Of a stretch of 64,000 bases of DNA, positions 12,266 through 21,562 are shown piece after piece. The DNA lies in assembly GCF_014164785.1 (NCBI RefSeq), contig NZ_JACJFN010000001.1, forward strand, positions 62,001 through 126,000. Reading direction: 5' to 3'. The notes beneath the pieces are model-generated. The model was given only the letters and a program-made list of their open reading frames with translations. It ran no database searches and was not told the DNA's origin. A program made the translations under genes and the position numbers. The stretch comes from Aquipseudomonas guryensis. GTDB lineage: Bacteria; Pseudomonadota; Gammaproteobacteria; Pseudomonadales; Pseudomonadaceae. Within the stretch, counting starts at the first letter, position 1, and each line of letters starts with the position of its first letter.

Positions 12266-13504
12266 ATGAGCAACAACTACACCCTCCAGCAGGCCGCCGT
12301 GATCGGCGCCGGCACCATGGGCCGCGGCATAGTCATCAGCCTGGCCAACGCCGGCATCCCGGTGCTGTGGCTGGATAACAACCCGCAGATGGTCGAAGCC
12401 GGCTTGCAGATGGCCGAGGACACCTGGGCGCAGAACGTTGCCAAGGGCCGCATCAGCACCGGCGAAGCCAGCCTGCGCCGCGCGCGTATCCAGCAGGTGG
12501 GCAGCTATGCCGACCTGGCCGAAGTCGATCTGGTGATCGAGGCGGTCTATGAGAACCTCGAACTCAAGCAGGAAATTTTCCGCAGCCTAGACGCCGTTTT
12601 GAAATCGGGCGCGATCCTCGCCAGCAATACCTCGGCGCTGGACATCGACGCCATCGCCGCCGTCACCGCCCGCCCGCAGGACGTGCTCGGCCTGCACTTC
12701 TTCAGCCCGGCGCACATCATGAAGCTGCTGGAAATCGTCCGTGGCGCCAAGACCGCGCCGGCCGTACTCGACGCCGCCGTGGCCCTCGGCCAGCGCATCG
12801 GCAAGATCAGCGTGGTGGCCGGCAACTGCGACGGCTTCATCGGCAACCGCATGCTGCACACCTATGTGTTCGAGGCGCGCAGCATGCTGCTCGAAGGTGC
12901 CTACCCGCATCAGGTGGACAGCGCCCTGCAGGGCTTCGGCTTCGCCATGGGGCCGTTCCGCATGTACGACGTGGTCGGCATCGACCTGGAATGGCGCGCC
13001 CGCGAACTGGCCGGCAAGGGCCAGGATGTGGCCCAGGTGCAGGTCGACAACCGCCTGTGCGAACTCGGCCGCTTCGGCCAGAAGGCCGGCAAGGGCTACT
13101 ACCTCTATGCGCCGGGTAGCCGCCAGGCCGAACACGACCCGGAAGTGGATGCCCTGGTGCAGCGCGAGGCCGAACGCCTCGGCTACCAGCGCCGCAGCAT
13201 TGGCCAGGAGGAAATCCTGGTGCGCTGCCTGCTGGCCCTGGTCAACGAAGGCGCGAAGATCCTCGAGGAGAAGATCGCCGCCAACAGCCACGACATCGAC
13301 CTGGTCTACCTCAACGGCTACGGCTTCCCGGCCGACAAGCAGGGCCCGATGGCCTGGGCCGACGCCCAGGGCCTGGCCGCCATCCGCGAGCGCCTGTTGC
13401 AGCTCACCGAGCGCTTCGGCGCGCACTGGCAGCCGGCCAAGCTGATCGACCGTCTGGTGGAGGGCGGCAAGCGCTTCGCCGATGTGAAGGAGGGCCAGGT
13501 ATGA
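12266..13504 (+). CDS. 3-hydroxyacyl-CoA dehydrogenase
   Basis: A 412-residue NAD-dependent enzyme of beta-oxidation, oxidising 3-hydroxyacyl-CoA to 3-ketoacyl-CoA. The Rossmann motif GAGTMGRGI is at about 15-23. The substrate-binding core shows SNTSALDI, HFFSPAHIMKLLEIV and GNCDGFIGNRML, matching the FadB-type dehydrogenase domain. A second, C-terminal six-helix domain is repeated, giving the longer form. There is no N-terminal hydratase domain, so this is not a full FadB. It overlaps the acyl-CoA dehydrogenase gene by four bases (ATGA, 13501-13504) and is divergent from the LysR gene. Confidence 0.93.
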   Translation: MSNNYTLQQAAVIGAGTMGRGIVISLANAGIPVLWLDNNPQMVEAGLQMAEDTWAQNVAKGRISTGEASLRRARIQQVGSYADLAEVDLVIEAVYENLELKQEIFRSLDAVLKSGAILASNTSALDIDAIAAVTARPQDVLGLHFFSPAHIMKLLEIVRGAKTAPAVLDAAVALGQRIGKISVVAGNCDGFIGNRMLHTYVFEARSMLLEGAYPHQVDSALQGFGFAMGPFRMYDVVGIDLEWRARELAGKGQDVAQVQVDNRLCELGRFGQKAGKGYYLYAPGSRQAEHDPEVDALVQREAERLGYQRRSIGQEEILVRCLLALVNEGAKILEEKIAANSHDIDLVYLNGYGFPADKQGPMAWADAQGLAAIRERLLQLTERFGAHWQPAKLIDRLVEGGKRFADVKEGQV

Positions 13505-15291
13505 GCTACCAGGCCCCCCTGCGCGACATGCGCTTCGTCCTCCATGAACTGTTCGATGTCGCCGGCCACTGCGAACGCCTGGGCAACGGCCTGGACCGCG
13601 AGCTGATCGACGGCGTGCTGGAAGAAGCCGCCGCCTTCACCGGCAACGAGATCGCCCCGCTCAACCGCAACAGCGACGAGGAAGGCTGCCAGCTGGTCGA
13701 CGGCAACGTCAGCACGCCCAAGGGCTTTCGCGCCGCCTACCAGCAATTCGTCGACAACGGCTGGGCGAGCATGACCGGGCCGACCGAGTTCGGCGGCCAG
13801 GGTTTCCCGCAACTGGTGGCCTTCGCCTTCCACGAGATGCTGATGGCCACCTCGCTGTCCTTCCGCGTCTACTCCGGCCTCACCGAAGGTGCCGTGCTGG
13901 CCCTGCACAAGCACGGCAGTGAAGCGCTCAAGCGCGACTATCTGGCCAAGATGGTCAGCGGCCAGTGGACCGGCACCATGTGCCTGACCGAACCCCAGGC
14001 CGGCACCGACCTGGCCCTGCTGCGCACCAAGGCCGAACCCCAGGCCGATGGCAGCTACAAGGTCAGCGGCAGCAAGATCTTTATCAGCGGCGGAGAGCAG
14101 GACTTCTCCGAGAACATCGTCCACCTGGTGCTGGCGCGCCTGCCGGATGCACCGGCCGGGGTGAAGGGCATCAGCCTGCTGCTGGTCCCCAAGTTCGTCG
14201 CCAACACCGATGGATCTCTGAGCGAGAAGAACGCCCTGAGCTGCGGCGCCATCGAGCACAAGATGGGCATCAAGGGCGCCTCCACCTGCGTGATGAACTT
14301 CGACGGCGCCACCGGCTGGCTGATCGGCGAAGCCAACCAGGGCCTGGCCTGCATGTTCACCATGATGAACGACGCGCGCTTCCAGGTCGGTCTGCAGGGT
14401 CTGGGCATCGGTGAGGCGGCCTTCCAGGGCGCCCTGCGCTATGCCCGCGAGCGCCTGCAGTCGCGCGGCCTGACTGGCGCCCAGCAACCGGAGAAAGCCG
14501 CCGACCCGATCATCGTGCACCCGGACGTGCGGCGCATGCTGCTGACCCAGAAGAGCCTGGTCGAAGGCTGCCGCATGCTCGCCGCCTACACCGCGCGCCA
14601 GCTCGACCTGGAGCATGGTGCCGAGGAACCCGCCGCACGCAAGGCCGCCGGCAAACGCGCCGCGCTGCTGATCCCGATCGTCAAAGCCTTCTTCACCGAC
14701 ATGGGCCAGGAAGTCGCCAGCCACGCGGTGCAGGTCTACGGCGGCCACGGTTTCATCCGCGAGTGGGGCATGGAACAGCTGATGCGCGACAGCCGCATCA
14801 CCCAGCTGTATGAAGGCACCAACGGCATCCAGGCCCTCGACCTGATCCGCCGCAAGCTGCTGGGCGATGGTGGTGCCGAACTCAGCGCACTGATCGGTGA
14901 ATTCAGCGCCCTGTGCGATGCCCAGGCCCAGCGCCCGGCGCTGAGCGCGATGGCCCGCACGGTGCAGGCACGCCTGGGCGAATGGCGCGAGCTGACCACC
15001 GAGGTGATCGCTCTCAGCCAGCGCGACGCCCAGGAAATCGGCGCGGTATCGGTGGACTTCCTGCAGTACTCGGCCTATGTGTTGCTGGCCGGTTTCTGGC
15101 TGCAGGCCGCCGCTACCGCGCAGGATGCCCTGGACGCCGGCAGCGGCGAGGCCGCGTTCTACCAGGCCAAGCTGCACAGCGCGACGTTCTTCCTGCGCCG
15201 CGTGCTGCCACGCGCCAGCAGCCACCGCGAGGCCCTGCTGGGCGGTGCCGAGTGCCTGATGGCGATGCCGGAGCAAAGCTTCGCCTTTTGA
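13501..15291 (+). CDS. Acyl-CoA dehydrogenase (large, C-terminally extended type)
   Basis: A 596-residue FAD-dependent acyl-CoA dehydrogenase introducing the alpha-beta double bond in acyl-CoA. Signature segments are MCLTEPQAGTDLALL (about 160-174) and QVYGGHGFIREWGMEQLMRD (about 411-430), followed by ITQLYEGTNGIQALDL, where the family's FAD- and substrate-binding residues lie. The length and C-terminal domain match the roughly 590-600 residue class common in pseudomonads. It is coupled to the upstream dehydrogenase gene. Chain-length preference is unknown. Confidence 0.94.
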   Translation: MSYQAPLRDMRFVLHELFDVAGHCERLGNGLDRELIDGVLEEAAAFTGNEIAPLNRNSDEEGCQLVDGNVSTPKGFRAAYQQFVDNGWASMTGPTEFGGQGFPQLVAFAFHEMLMATSLSFRVYSGLTEGAVLALHKHGSEALKRDYLAKMVSGQWTGTMCLTEPQAGTDLALLRTKAEPQADGSYKVSGSKIFISGGEQDFSENIVHLVLARLPDAPAGVKGISLLLVPKFVANTDGSLSEKNALSCGAIEHKMGIKGASTCVMNFDGATGWLIGEANQGLACMFTMMNDARFQVGLQGLGIGEAAFQGALRYARERLQSRGLTGAQQPEKAADPIIVHPDVRRMLLTQKSLVEGCRMLAAYTARQLDLEHGAEEPAARKAAGKRAALLIPIVKAFFTDMGQEVASHAVQVYGGHGFIREWGMEQLMRDSRITQLYEGTNGIQALDLIRRKLLGDGGAELSALIGEFSALCDAQAQRPALSAMARTVQARLGEWRELTTEVIALSQRDAQEIGAVSVDFLQYSAYVLLAGFWLQAAATAQDALDAGSGEAAFYQAKLHSATFFLRRVLPRASSHREALLGGAECLMAMPEQSFAF

Positions 15292-15294
15292 TTC

Positions 15295-15364
15295 TGTAGG
15301 AGCCAGCTTGCTGGCGATCAGCGCCGCGAAGAGTGCTCGATCGCCAGCAAGCTGGCTCCTACAG
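15295..15364. repeat. REP-like palindrome (family A)
   Basis: A near-perfect inverted repeat: GTAGGAGCCAGCTTGCTGG on the left is matched by CCAGCAAGCTGGCTCCTAC on the right, with a loop of about 25 bases. Other copies are at 34645, 44409 and 47420. It follows the acyl-CoA dehydrogenase stop and may act as an mRNA 3'-end stabiliser or attenuator. Confidence 0.85.
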
Positions 15365-15395
15365 GGTTTACGCCCGGTTCAACCGAGAGCATCTG

Positions 15396-16388
15396 GTGAA
15401 AACAACAAAAATAGCCCTCTCCGTACTCCTGCTGATCACCGTGCTTCTTGGTGGTCTGTACGCCTATTTCCTCTATGCGCCCAAGCCCGCCGTACCGGCC
15501 CTGAGCGCCACCCTGCAACACGAGCGCATCGAACTCGGCGGCCTGCAGCGCGACTACGCCTTCTACATTCCCGCCAAGCTGCCAGCCAACGTACCGCTGC
15601 TGTTCGTCCTGCATGGCTCGCTGCAGACCATCGCCGACATGCGCACCTTCACTGGCTATGAATTCGAGCGCCTGGCCGACCAGCACGGCTTTATCGTCGT
15701 CTACCCGCAAGGCTTCGAGAACAACTGGAACGACTGCCGGCGGACTGCCGACTACCCGGCGCGCACGCAGAACATCGACGACAAAGGCCTGATCGCCGCG
15801 CTGATCCAGCGCTTCGCCAGCCAGCATGGCGCCAACCCACACCACGCCTTCCTCGCCGGCTACTCCAACGGCGGCCACCTGGGCCTGCGCATCGCCTTGG
15901 AACAACCGCAGCTGCTGGCTGGCGTGGCCGCCATCGCCGCCAACCTGCCGACCGATGACAACCTGGCCTGCACGCCGTCCGGCCAGGCCGTGCCGGTGCT
16001 GTTCATGAACGGCACCCGCGACCCGATCAACCCGTACAACGGCGGCATCGTCACCCTGTTCGGCTTCGGCAACCGCGGCACGGTGCTGTCGGCTTATGCG
16101 TCCGCGCAGTATTTCGCCAAGCTCGCCGGCTACCCGCAGGACGCCGTGCACAGCAGCAGCGCCTGGGCGCACCAGGGCAACCGCGCGCAGCGGGTGAAGC
16201 TCGACCAGTGGCAGGCCGAGGGCCGCGCCGAAGTGGCCCTGTATTCGCTGATCGGCGGCGGCCACCTGATTCCCCAGGCCGCCTTCCGCGCCCCACGCCT
16301 GCTCGGCCCGACCCTGTCCGGCTTCGACGGCCCGCAGGCCATCTGGGACTTCTTCGCCCGCCAGCGCTCGACGCTGGCGCAACCCTGA
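15396..16388 (+). CDS. Membrane-anchored alpha/beta-hydrolase esterase (depolymerase-like)
   Basis: A 330-residue hydrolase resembling the LpqC / poly(3-hydroxyalkanoate) depolymerase-like esterase family. An N-terminal hydrophobic segment (about 6-27) should anchor or export it. VLHGS (about 71-75) supplies the oxyanion region, GYSNGG holds the likely nucleophile Ser157, and a C-terminal GGGHLIPQ holds the likely catalytic His. The GTG at 15396 follows GAGAG and gives a normal signal segment; longer readings would start inside the REP palindrome. Between acyl-CoA dehydrogenase and alcohol dehydrogenase genes, an ester- or polyester-cleaving role is plausible but unproven. Confidence 0.8.
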   Translation: MKTTKIALSVLLLITVLLGGLYAYFLYAPKPAVPALSATLQHERIELGGLQRDYAFYIPAKLPANVPLLFVLHGSLQTIADMRTFTGYEFERLADQHGFIVVYPQGFENNWNDCRRTADYPARTQNIDDKGLIAALIQRFASQHGANPHHAFLAGYSNGGHLGLRIALEQPQLLAGVAAIAANLPTDDNLACTPSGQAVPVLFMNGTRDPINPYNGGIVTLFGFGNRGTVLSAYASAQYFAKLAGYPQDAVHSSSAWAHQGNRAQRVKLDQWQAEGRAEVALYSLIGGGHLIPQAAFRAPRLLGPTLSGFDGPQAIWDFFARQRSTLAQP

Positions 16389-16406
16389 CACTTCGGAGGT
16401 AATGCC

Positions 16407-17570
16407 ATGCAACCCTTCAGTTTCGCCACCACCGCGCAGATCCTCTGTGAATCCGGCTCTGCCGCACGCCTGGCCGAGCTGTGCCGCGAGCGCGGCGCCA
16501 GCCGGGTGCTGATCGTCACCGACCCCGGCATCACCCGTTTCGGCCTGCTCGATGCAGTGCTGCCCGGCTTCGCCAGTGCCGGTCTGAAGGTCGAGGTGTT
16601 CGACCAGGTGATCGCCGACCCGCCCGAAGCCATTGTGCTGAATGCCGTAGAGCGCGCGCGCAGCCTGGAGGCGCAACTGGTGATCGGCTTCGGCGGCGGC
16701 AGCTCGATGGACGTGGCCAAGCTGGTCGCCCTGCTCGCCCACCCGAGCTGCACACAGACGCTGAAAGACATCTACGGCGTGGGCAATGCCCGTGGCCAGC
16801 GCCTGCCACTGATCCAGGTGCCGACCACCGCCGGCACCGGCTCGGAAGTGACGCAGATCGCCATTATCACCACCGGAGAAACCAGCAAGATGGGCGTGGT
16901 CTCGCCGCTGCTGCTGCCGGACCTGGCGCTGCTCGACGCCGACCTGACCCTCGGCCTGCCGCCGGCCGTGACTGCCGCCACCGGCATCGACGCCATGGTG
17001 CACGCCATCGAGGCCTACACCAGCAAGCTGAAGAAGAACCCACTGTCCGACCTGCTGGCCCGCGAGGCCCTGCGCCTGCTGGCCGCCAATCTGCATGAGG
17101 CAGTGCACAACGGCAGCAACCGCGAAGCGCGCCAGGCCATGCTGCTCGGCGCCCTGCTCGCCGGCCAGGCCTTCGCCAACGCCCCAGTAGCGGCGGTGCA
17201 TGCGCTGGCCTATCCGTTGGGCGGGCATTTCCATATTCCCCATGGCCTCTCCAACGCCCTGGTGCTGCCGCATGTGCTGCGCTTCAACGCGCCGCAAGCC
17301 ATGGCGCTGTACGCCGAGCTGGCGCCGCTGCTGCTGGGTGAGCGCTTCAAGGGCGGCAGTGCCGAACAGCGCTGCGCCGAGTTCATCAACGAACTGGCCG
17401 CGCTCAACCAGCGCTGCGGCCTGCCCAGCCGCCTGCGCGATGCCGGCGTGCCCCAGGACATGCTGCCGCGCATGGCCAACGACGCCATGCTGCAACAGCG
17501 CCTGCTGGTGAATAACCCACGCGAGGTCAGCGAGGCGGATGCGCTGGCTATCTATCAGGCGGCGTATTGA
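16407..17570 (+). CDS. Iron-containing alcohol dehydrogenase
   Basis: A 387-residue group III (Fe-dependent) alcohol dehydrogenase. The NAD-binding loop GFGGGSSMDVAKL lies at about 94-106, and PTTAGTGSEVT at about 139-149 is the typical Fe-ADH block. Metal-ligand histidines sit in VHALAYPLGGHFHIPHG (about 264-280). It has a strong CGGAGG ribosome site and lies 18 bases after the esterase gene, so the two are likely one operon. The family oxidises or reduces short alcohols, 1,3-propanediol or hydroxyacids; which applies here is not decidable. Confidence 0.93.
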   Translation: MQPFSFATTAQILCESGSAARLAELCRERGASRVLIVTDPGITRFGLLDAVLPGFASAGLKVEVFDQVIADPPEAIVLNAVERARSLEAQLVIGFGGGSSMDVAKLVALLAHPSCTQTLKDIYGVGNARGQRLPLIQVPTTAGTGSEVTQIAIITTGETSKMGVVSPLLLPDLALLDADLTLGLPPAVTAATGIDAMVHAIEAYTSKLKKNPLSDLLAREALRLLAANLHEAVHNGSNREARQAMLLGALLAGQAFANAPVAAVHALAYPLGGHFHIPHGLSNALVLPHVLRFNAPQAMALYAELAPLLLGERFKGGSAEQRCAEFINELAALNQRCGLPSRLRDAGVPQDMLPRMANDAMLQQRLLVNNPREVSEADALAIYQAAY

Positions 17571-17583
17571 GTGGATAGAGCGG

Positions 17584-17673
17584 CCCTCTCCCATAAATGG
17601 GAGAGGGAGCAGTCCTGTGCAGTGCTCAAGCTGTGCACGGCTTGCCTCCCCTCTCCCGTTCACGGGAGAGGGG
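17584..17673. repeat. Two CCCTCTCCC...GGGAGAGGG hairpins
   Basis: Two short palindromes occur close together: one at 17584-17607 (CCCTCTCCC, loop, GGGAGAGGG) and one at about 17648-17673 (CCCCTCTCCC, loop, GGGAGAGGGG). They look like a dispersed intergenic repeat and lie just downstream of the alcohol dehydrogenase gene. No gene is visible in 17571-17884. Confidence 0.75.
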
Positions 17674-17721
17674 CCGGGGGAGAGGGAAAGGCCCACGCAA
17701 TCGCCAAGAACAAAACCCACC

Positions 17722-17781
17722 GTAGCCCGGATGCAATCCGGGAAGCAGGCAACTCCACCCCCGGATTGCATCCGGGCTGCG
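17722..17781. repeat. GTAGCCCGGATGCAATCCGGG-type palindromic repeat
   Basis: An inverted repeat with left arm AGCCCGGATGCAATCC and right arm GGATTGCATCCGGGCT, around a central spacer of about 20 bases. This unit is seen in many proteobacterial intergenic regions. It fills the rest of the gap before the thioesterase gene. Confidence 0.75.
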
Positions 17782-17884
17782 CTGGCCATCGCCAATCGAT
17801 AAGCCGCAATACACCCGGCGAATCAAACTATCCCGCGTACCGTCCAGGCCTTAGGGTGGTACGCAAGCACGACGAGAACAACCC

Positions 17885-18319
17885 ATGAGCCAGCCCGAAC
17901 ACCTGCGCAGCGACTACGCGCACTTCCAGCCGATCACCACGCGCTGGCACGACAACGACCTCTATGGCCACGTCAACAACGTCGTCTACTACAGCTTCTT
18001 CGACAGCGCGGTGAACACCTATCTGATCGAGGTCGGCGGCCTGGATATCCACGACGGCGACGTGGTCGGCTTCGTGGTCAGCTCGTCGTGCGACTACTTC
18101 GCCTCCATCGCCTTCCCCGAACGCATCGAGGTCGGCCTGCGGGTCGGCAAGCTGGGCAACAGCTCGGTGCAGTACGAGCTGGCCATCTTCAAGGCCGGCG
18201 AAGACGAGGCCTGCGCCGCCGGGCGTTTCGTCCATGTCTTCGTCGACCGCACCAGCAACCGTCCGGTTGCTATTCCCGAAACCCTGCGCGCGGCTCTCGC
18301 GCGCCTGCTACGCGACTGA
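17885..18319 (+). CDS. Acyl-CoA thioesterase (4HBT hotdog fold)
   Basis: A 144-residue hotdog-fold thioesterase that should release free acid from acyl-CoA. The 4-hydroxybenzoyl-CoA thioesterase signature [20 protein letters not shown] (about 20-39) contains the usual catalytic Asp region. The start has a weak GAGAA site. It lies 34 bases before the thiolase start, so the two are likely co-transcribed. Substrate range is unknown. Confidence 0.88.
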   Translation: MSQPEHLRSDYAHFQPITTRWHDNDLYGHVNNVVYYSFFDSAVNTYLIEVGGLDIHDGDVVGFVVSSSCDYFASIAFPERIEVGLRVGKLGNSSVQYELAIFKAGEDEACAAGRFVHVFVDRTSNRPVAIPETLRAALARLLRD

Positions 18320-18353
18320 AACCACGCGACTGAAACCAGAGGAGCATTCCAGC

Positions 18354-19538
18354 ATGCAAGACGTCGTCATCGTCTCCACCGCCCGCACGCCGATCGCCAA
18401 GGCCTTCCGCGGCGCCTTCAACGACCTCAAGTCGCCGAGCATGGCCGCCGTCGCCATCCGCGCCGCCGTCGAGCGCTCCGGCATCGAACCGGGCGAGATC
18501 GAGGACCTGGTGATGGGCACCGCCATGCAGGGCGGCACCGCCTCGACCAACCTTGGCCGCCTGTCGCTGCTGGCCGCCGGCCTGCCGCTCACCGTCAGCG
18601 GGCAGACCATCGACCGCCAGTGCGCCTCGGGCCTGATGGCCATCTCCATCGCCGCCAAACAGATCATGGTCGACGGCATGGCCGTCACCGTCGGCGCCGG
18701 CCAGGAGCAGATCAGCCTGGTGCAGAACACCCACATGAAGTGGACCGCCGCCGACTACGACCCGGCCGTGGTGAAGATGGCCGAGCACGCCTACATGCCG
18801 ATGCTGCAAACCGCCGAGCTGGTGGCCAAGCGCTACGGCATCAGCCGCGAAGCCCAGGATGCCTACTCCCTGCAGTCGCAGCAGCGCACCGCCGCCGCCC
18901 AGGCTGCCGGCCTGTTCGCCAACGAGATCATCCCGGTCACTGCACGCAAGAAGCTGGTGGATAAAGAAACCGGCGCGGTCAGCTTCGAGGAAGTCACCCT
19001 CAGCCTGGACGAAGGCAACCGCCCGCAAACCGTGCTGGAAGACCTGACCAAGCTCAAGCCAGTGATCGAAGGTGGCTGCATCACCGCCGGCAACGCCAGC
19101 CAGCTGTCCGACGGCGCCAGCGCCAGCGTGCTGATGAGCGGCGCCCTGGCCGCCCAGCGCGGCATCCAGCCGCTGGGCCTGTACCGTGGCATCGCCGTGG
19201 CCGGTCTGGCCCCGGAAGAGATGGGCATCGGCCCGGTATTCGCCGTGCCCAAGCTGCTCAAGCAGCACGGCCTCACCGTCGACGACATCGGCCTGTGGGA
19301 ACTCAACGAAGCCTTCGCCTGCCAGGTGCTGTACAGCGCGCAGAAGCTCGGCATCGACCCGGCCAAGCTCAACGTCAACGGCGGCGCCATCTCCATCGGC
19401 CACCCCTACGGCATGAGCGGCGCACGCATGGTCGGCCACGCCCTGTTGGAAGGTAAGCGCCGTGGCGTGAAGTACGTGGTGATCACCATGTGCGTCGGCG
19501 GCGGCATGGGCGCTGCGGGGCTGTTCGAGGTGCTGTAA
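18354..19538 (+). CDS. Thiolase (acetyl-CoA / 3-ketoacyl-CoA acyltransferase)
   Basis: A 394-residue thiolase, cleaving 3-ketoacyl-CoA or condensing two acyl-CoA. All catalytic parts are visible: nucleophile Cys90 in [22 protein letters not shown] with the active His, and Cys380 in MCVGGG. The ATG at 18354 follows GAGGA. Context with thioesterase and acyl-CoA dehydrogenases favours a degradative role. Its last codons and terminator recur in diverged form at 28018-28125. Confidence 0.94.
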   Translation: MQDVVIVSTARTPIAKAFRGAFNDLKSPSMAAVAIRAAVERSGIEPGEIEDLVMGTAMQGGTASTNLGRLSLLAAGLPLTVSGQTIDRQCASGLMAISIAAKQIMVDGMAVTVGAGQEQISLVQNTHMKWTAADYDPAVVKMAEHAYMPMLQTAELVAKRYGISREAQDAYSLQSQQRTAAAQAAGLFANEIIPVTARKKLVDKETGAVSFEEVTLSLDEGNRPQTVLEDLTKLKPVIEGGCITAGNASQLSDGASASVLMSGALAAQRGIQPLGLYRGIAVAGLAPEEMGIGPVFAVPKLLKQHGLTVDDIGLWELNEAFACQVLYSAQKLGIDPAKLNVNGGAISIGHPYGMSGARMVGHALLEGKRRGVKYVVITMCVGGGMGAAGLFEVL

Positions 19539-19560
19539 GCGTTGCGCAAGTGATGGAGTG

Positions 19561-19586
19561 AAAACGGAGGCTACGGCCTCCGTTTT
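19561..19586 (+). terminator. Rho-independent terminator after thiolase
   Basis: AAAACGGAGGCTACGG pairs with GGCCTCCGTTTT in a compact stem with a T-run, 23 bases after the thiolase stop. It is symmetrical and may also serve the minus-strand operon ending at 19636. Confidence 0.85.
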
Positions 19587-19635
19587 CATTGTTCCTTGGC
19601 TGGCAGGTTCTTCAAGTAGCCACGGGGAAACCCTG

Positions 19636-20526
19636 CTAGTCGGCTCCAGCCCCCAGCGCATCTGCGGCATAAATGCTTGGCCAATCCCTCACCCAGCAAC
19701 AACTGTGGTCGAAGCCCGGAACCACCTTCAGCAGCGGTACACGCCCGGCAGGGAAACGACGGATATAAGACTGCGCAATAGGCAGCGACATATTCGCATC
19801 GGCCCCGCCCACCAGGTGCAGCTGGGGGATGCGCTCCAGTTGCTGCCAGGCATCGACGGGGTTCAGGGAGTCATGCAAGGGCGTGAAGTGATGCAGATCC
19901 GTCCAGGCCCGGTGATCCAGCGTGCCCGCCACGGTCACCACTTTCGCCACATCGTCCCTGCGCGCCGCGATGAGCAGCGCGATAGCGCCTCCGCCCGAAT
20001 ACCCCACAAGGGTCAGAGTCCTTGCACGATAACGCGCCTTGAGACGCTCCACAGCCTGATTCATGGCCTCGACCACCTGCACTGAAAAACGGCCACGGGT
20101 CCAGGTCGAGGGGCGGCAGGCAGCGTTGTCCGACTGGCTGTACTGGCAAGGCCGCGCCAGATAGACCGCAGGCCCCTGCCCCTGGTTAAGCGCCATCCCC
20201 AGCGCCACCGGCTCGACTGGCGTAGGGTCATCCGAGACTTTGTCGCGGCGTTGCCAGGCCAAGCCGTCACCCTCGATATAGATCGTCAAATGATCTGCAG
20301 ACGCGAGCGCAGGGCTCGCATAGGCGACCAGCTGGAACTCATTAGCCGGCACCTGAAATGAGCGCCAGCCATGAGCCGCCGCGAGTCGATCAGCCGTATG
20401 AACCCGCTGCTCGAAAGTCGGCACGGAAGTACAGCCAAACTGCAGGAACACCAGGCAAACAGCTGGGAGATAGTGCAGGCACTTTAAGCCCAGAACATCT
20501 CCCCAACTAACGCGCGACGGATTCAT
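19636..20526 (-). CDS. Alpha/beta-hydrolase lipoprotein
   Basis: A predicted 296-residue lipoprotein. The lipobox LQFGC has Cys32 if translation starts at 20526; a start at 20562 would add 12 residues. The hydrolase fold shows IYIEGDGLAW (about 83-92), nucleophile motif GYSGGG with Ser177, and a C-terminal FDHS with probable catalytic His274. It is the last gene of a three-gene operon, and its start overlaps the end of the papain-like lipoprotein gene by about 20 bases, which indicates coupling. Substrate unknown; exposure in the periplasm or at the outer membrane is inferred from the lipobox. Confidence 0.8.
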   Translation of the reverse strand: MNPSRVSWGDVLGLKCLHYLPAVCLVFLQFGCTSVPTFEQRVHTADRLAAAHGWRSFQVPANEFQLVAYASPALASADHLTIYIEGDGLAWQRRDKVSDDPTPVEPVALGMALNQGQGPAVYLARPCQYSQSDNAACRPSTWTRGRFSVQVVEAMNQAVERLKARYRARTLTLVGYSGGGAIALLIAARRDDVAKVVTVAGTLDHRAWTDLHHFTPLHDSLNPVDAWQQLERIPQLHLVGGADANMSLPIAQSYIRRFPAGRVPLLKVVPGFDHSCCWVRDWPSIYAADALGAGAD

Positions 20527-21559
20527 CCAGCACTGCAAAATCAGCTTTGACAAAGAAGTCATCCCGATACTTGCTCGCTATCACTTTCAGGGCCTTGATC
20601 TTGGCGGAGTCGTCGTACCCGTCAAACTGGCCAGCCATGTTGGCCTTGCGCCAATCAATGGCCACCTCAGTACTGAAACGCTCGAAATTGCGCACAACTT
20701 TCTTGACAGCATCGAACGATTCATCATCCGCAAGCCACAGAACCACTGATACCGCCAACTCATCAGAGGGTTTTAACTCCCACCCTTCGTCATAAAGTTC
20801 TATGGTAAGTCGGGAAATATGCTCATTGAACCAGGCATCCGCCTGCCCGTATCGCGCATTGGACCAATCCAGAACAACGTCGTAGTCCTCATTGGAGATG
20901 ATATCCTGAACAACAGGCCCATCAGACAACTGATAACCGACCAAAGCCTCGGCATGCCGTATGAGATTATTTTTGTATAGCTGCTTATGAGGAAATGGAA
21001 TTGGCACACCCGCCTGCCGATAAACCTCATTGATCAGCCCTAAGCAGTAGAATCTATCCGCCCTACCTGGAACATCACGGAATGAATAATCAAACCGGGC
21101 ATTACGATACTGCGCACTATGCGTCAACTCCGCCATTGTAGCTGCCAGCCGACCCCGTACTTTTCGCGACATCTTGGGACGCAACACAACCAAGTGCTGA
21201 AACAATGGCAAGCGATCCGCTAGTGGCTGCGACATAACCCGCCCACTAAACCCTCCAAGCGTCTTGGCACCCTCTTTATTTATAAAAACCATTTCCCCAT
21301 GGGTATAAGCCTGCTTCAGGCGCCCCGGTTCCGGATTGGCCATTAACGAGAGAAGCCAGGAAGCGGGATCATTGGAAATCGTCAGAACAATGTCGCCAGG
21401 TTGAAAGTAAACCAAATCCGGCCGACTGAAAGCCGGAACATCATCCTGAACATTAATTAAAGTGACCCTACTGCACGAAGACAGCAGGGGCACAATAAAA
21501 AACAGCAGGATGACTTTCAACAAACGACCACACTGCCTATACCTGCCCAGCACCTTCAT
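20507..21559 (-). CDS. YiiX/YebB-like permuted papain-fold lipoprotein (NlpC/P60 superfamily)
   Basis: A 350-residue predicted lipoprotein (lipobox LLSSC, Cys29). The core resembles circularly permuted NlpC/P60 hydrolases (YiiX/YebB/LRAT type): FQPGDIVLT (about 52-60), YTHGEMVF with catalytic-type His87, and FYCLGLI with catalytic-type Cys172. The family includes amidases and acyltransferases acting on amide or thioester bonds. About 160 residues follow the core with no recognised domain. The ATG at 21559 comes three bases after the autotransporter stop and has no visible ribosome site, so coupling to the upstream gene is expected. Base composition is less GC-rich than the genes flanking this block. 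Confidence 0.75.
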   Translation of the reverse strand: MKVLGRYRQCGRLLKVILLFFIVPLLSSCSRVTLINVQDDVPAFSRPDLVYFQPGDIVLTISNDPASWLLSLMANPEPGRLKQAYTHGEMVFINKEGAKTLGGFSGRVMSQPLADRLPLFQHLVVLRPKMSRKVRGRLAATMAELTHSAQYRNARFDYSFRDVPGRADRFYCLGLINEVYRQAGVPIPFPHKQLYKNNLIRHAEALVGYQLSDGPVVQDIISNEDYDVVLDWSNARYGQADAWFNEHISRLTIELYDEGWELKPSDELAVSVVLWLADDESFDAVKKVVRNFERFSTEVAIDWRKANMAGQFDGYDDSAKIKALKVIASKYRDDFFVKADFAVLDESVAR

Positions 21560-21562
21560 CAA

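Noticed and set aside
13318..15276. A 652-codon open frame on the minus strand
   Set aside because: It is antisense to the acyl-CoA dehydrogenase gene, which has all family motifs; the antisense product matches no known family pattern.
15318..17795. An 825-codon open frame on the minus strand
   Set aside because: It lies opposite the esterase and alcohol dehydrogenase genes, has Gly/Gln/Ala/Val-biased low-complexity sequence, and arises from the GC-rich codon use of the real genes.
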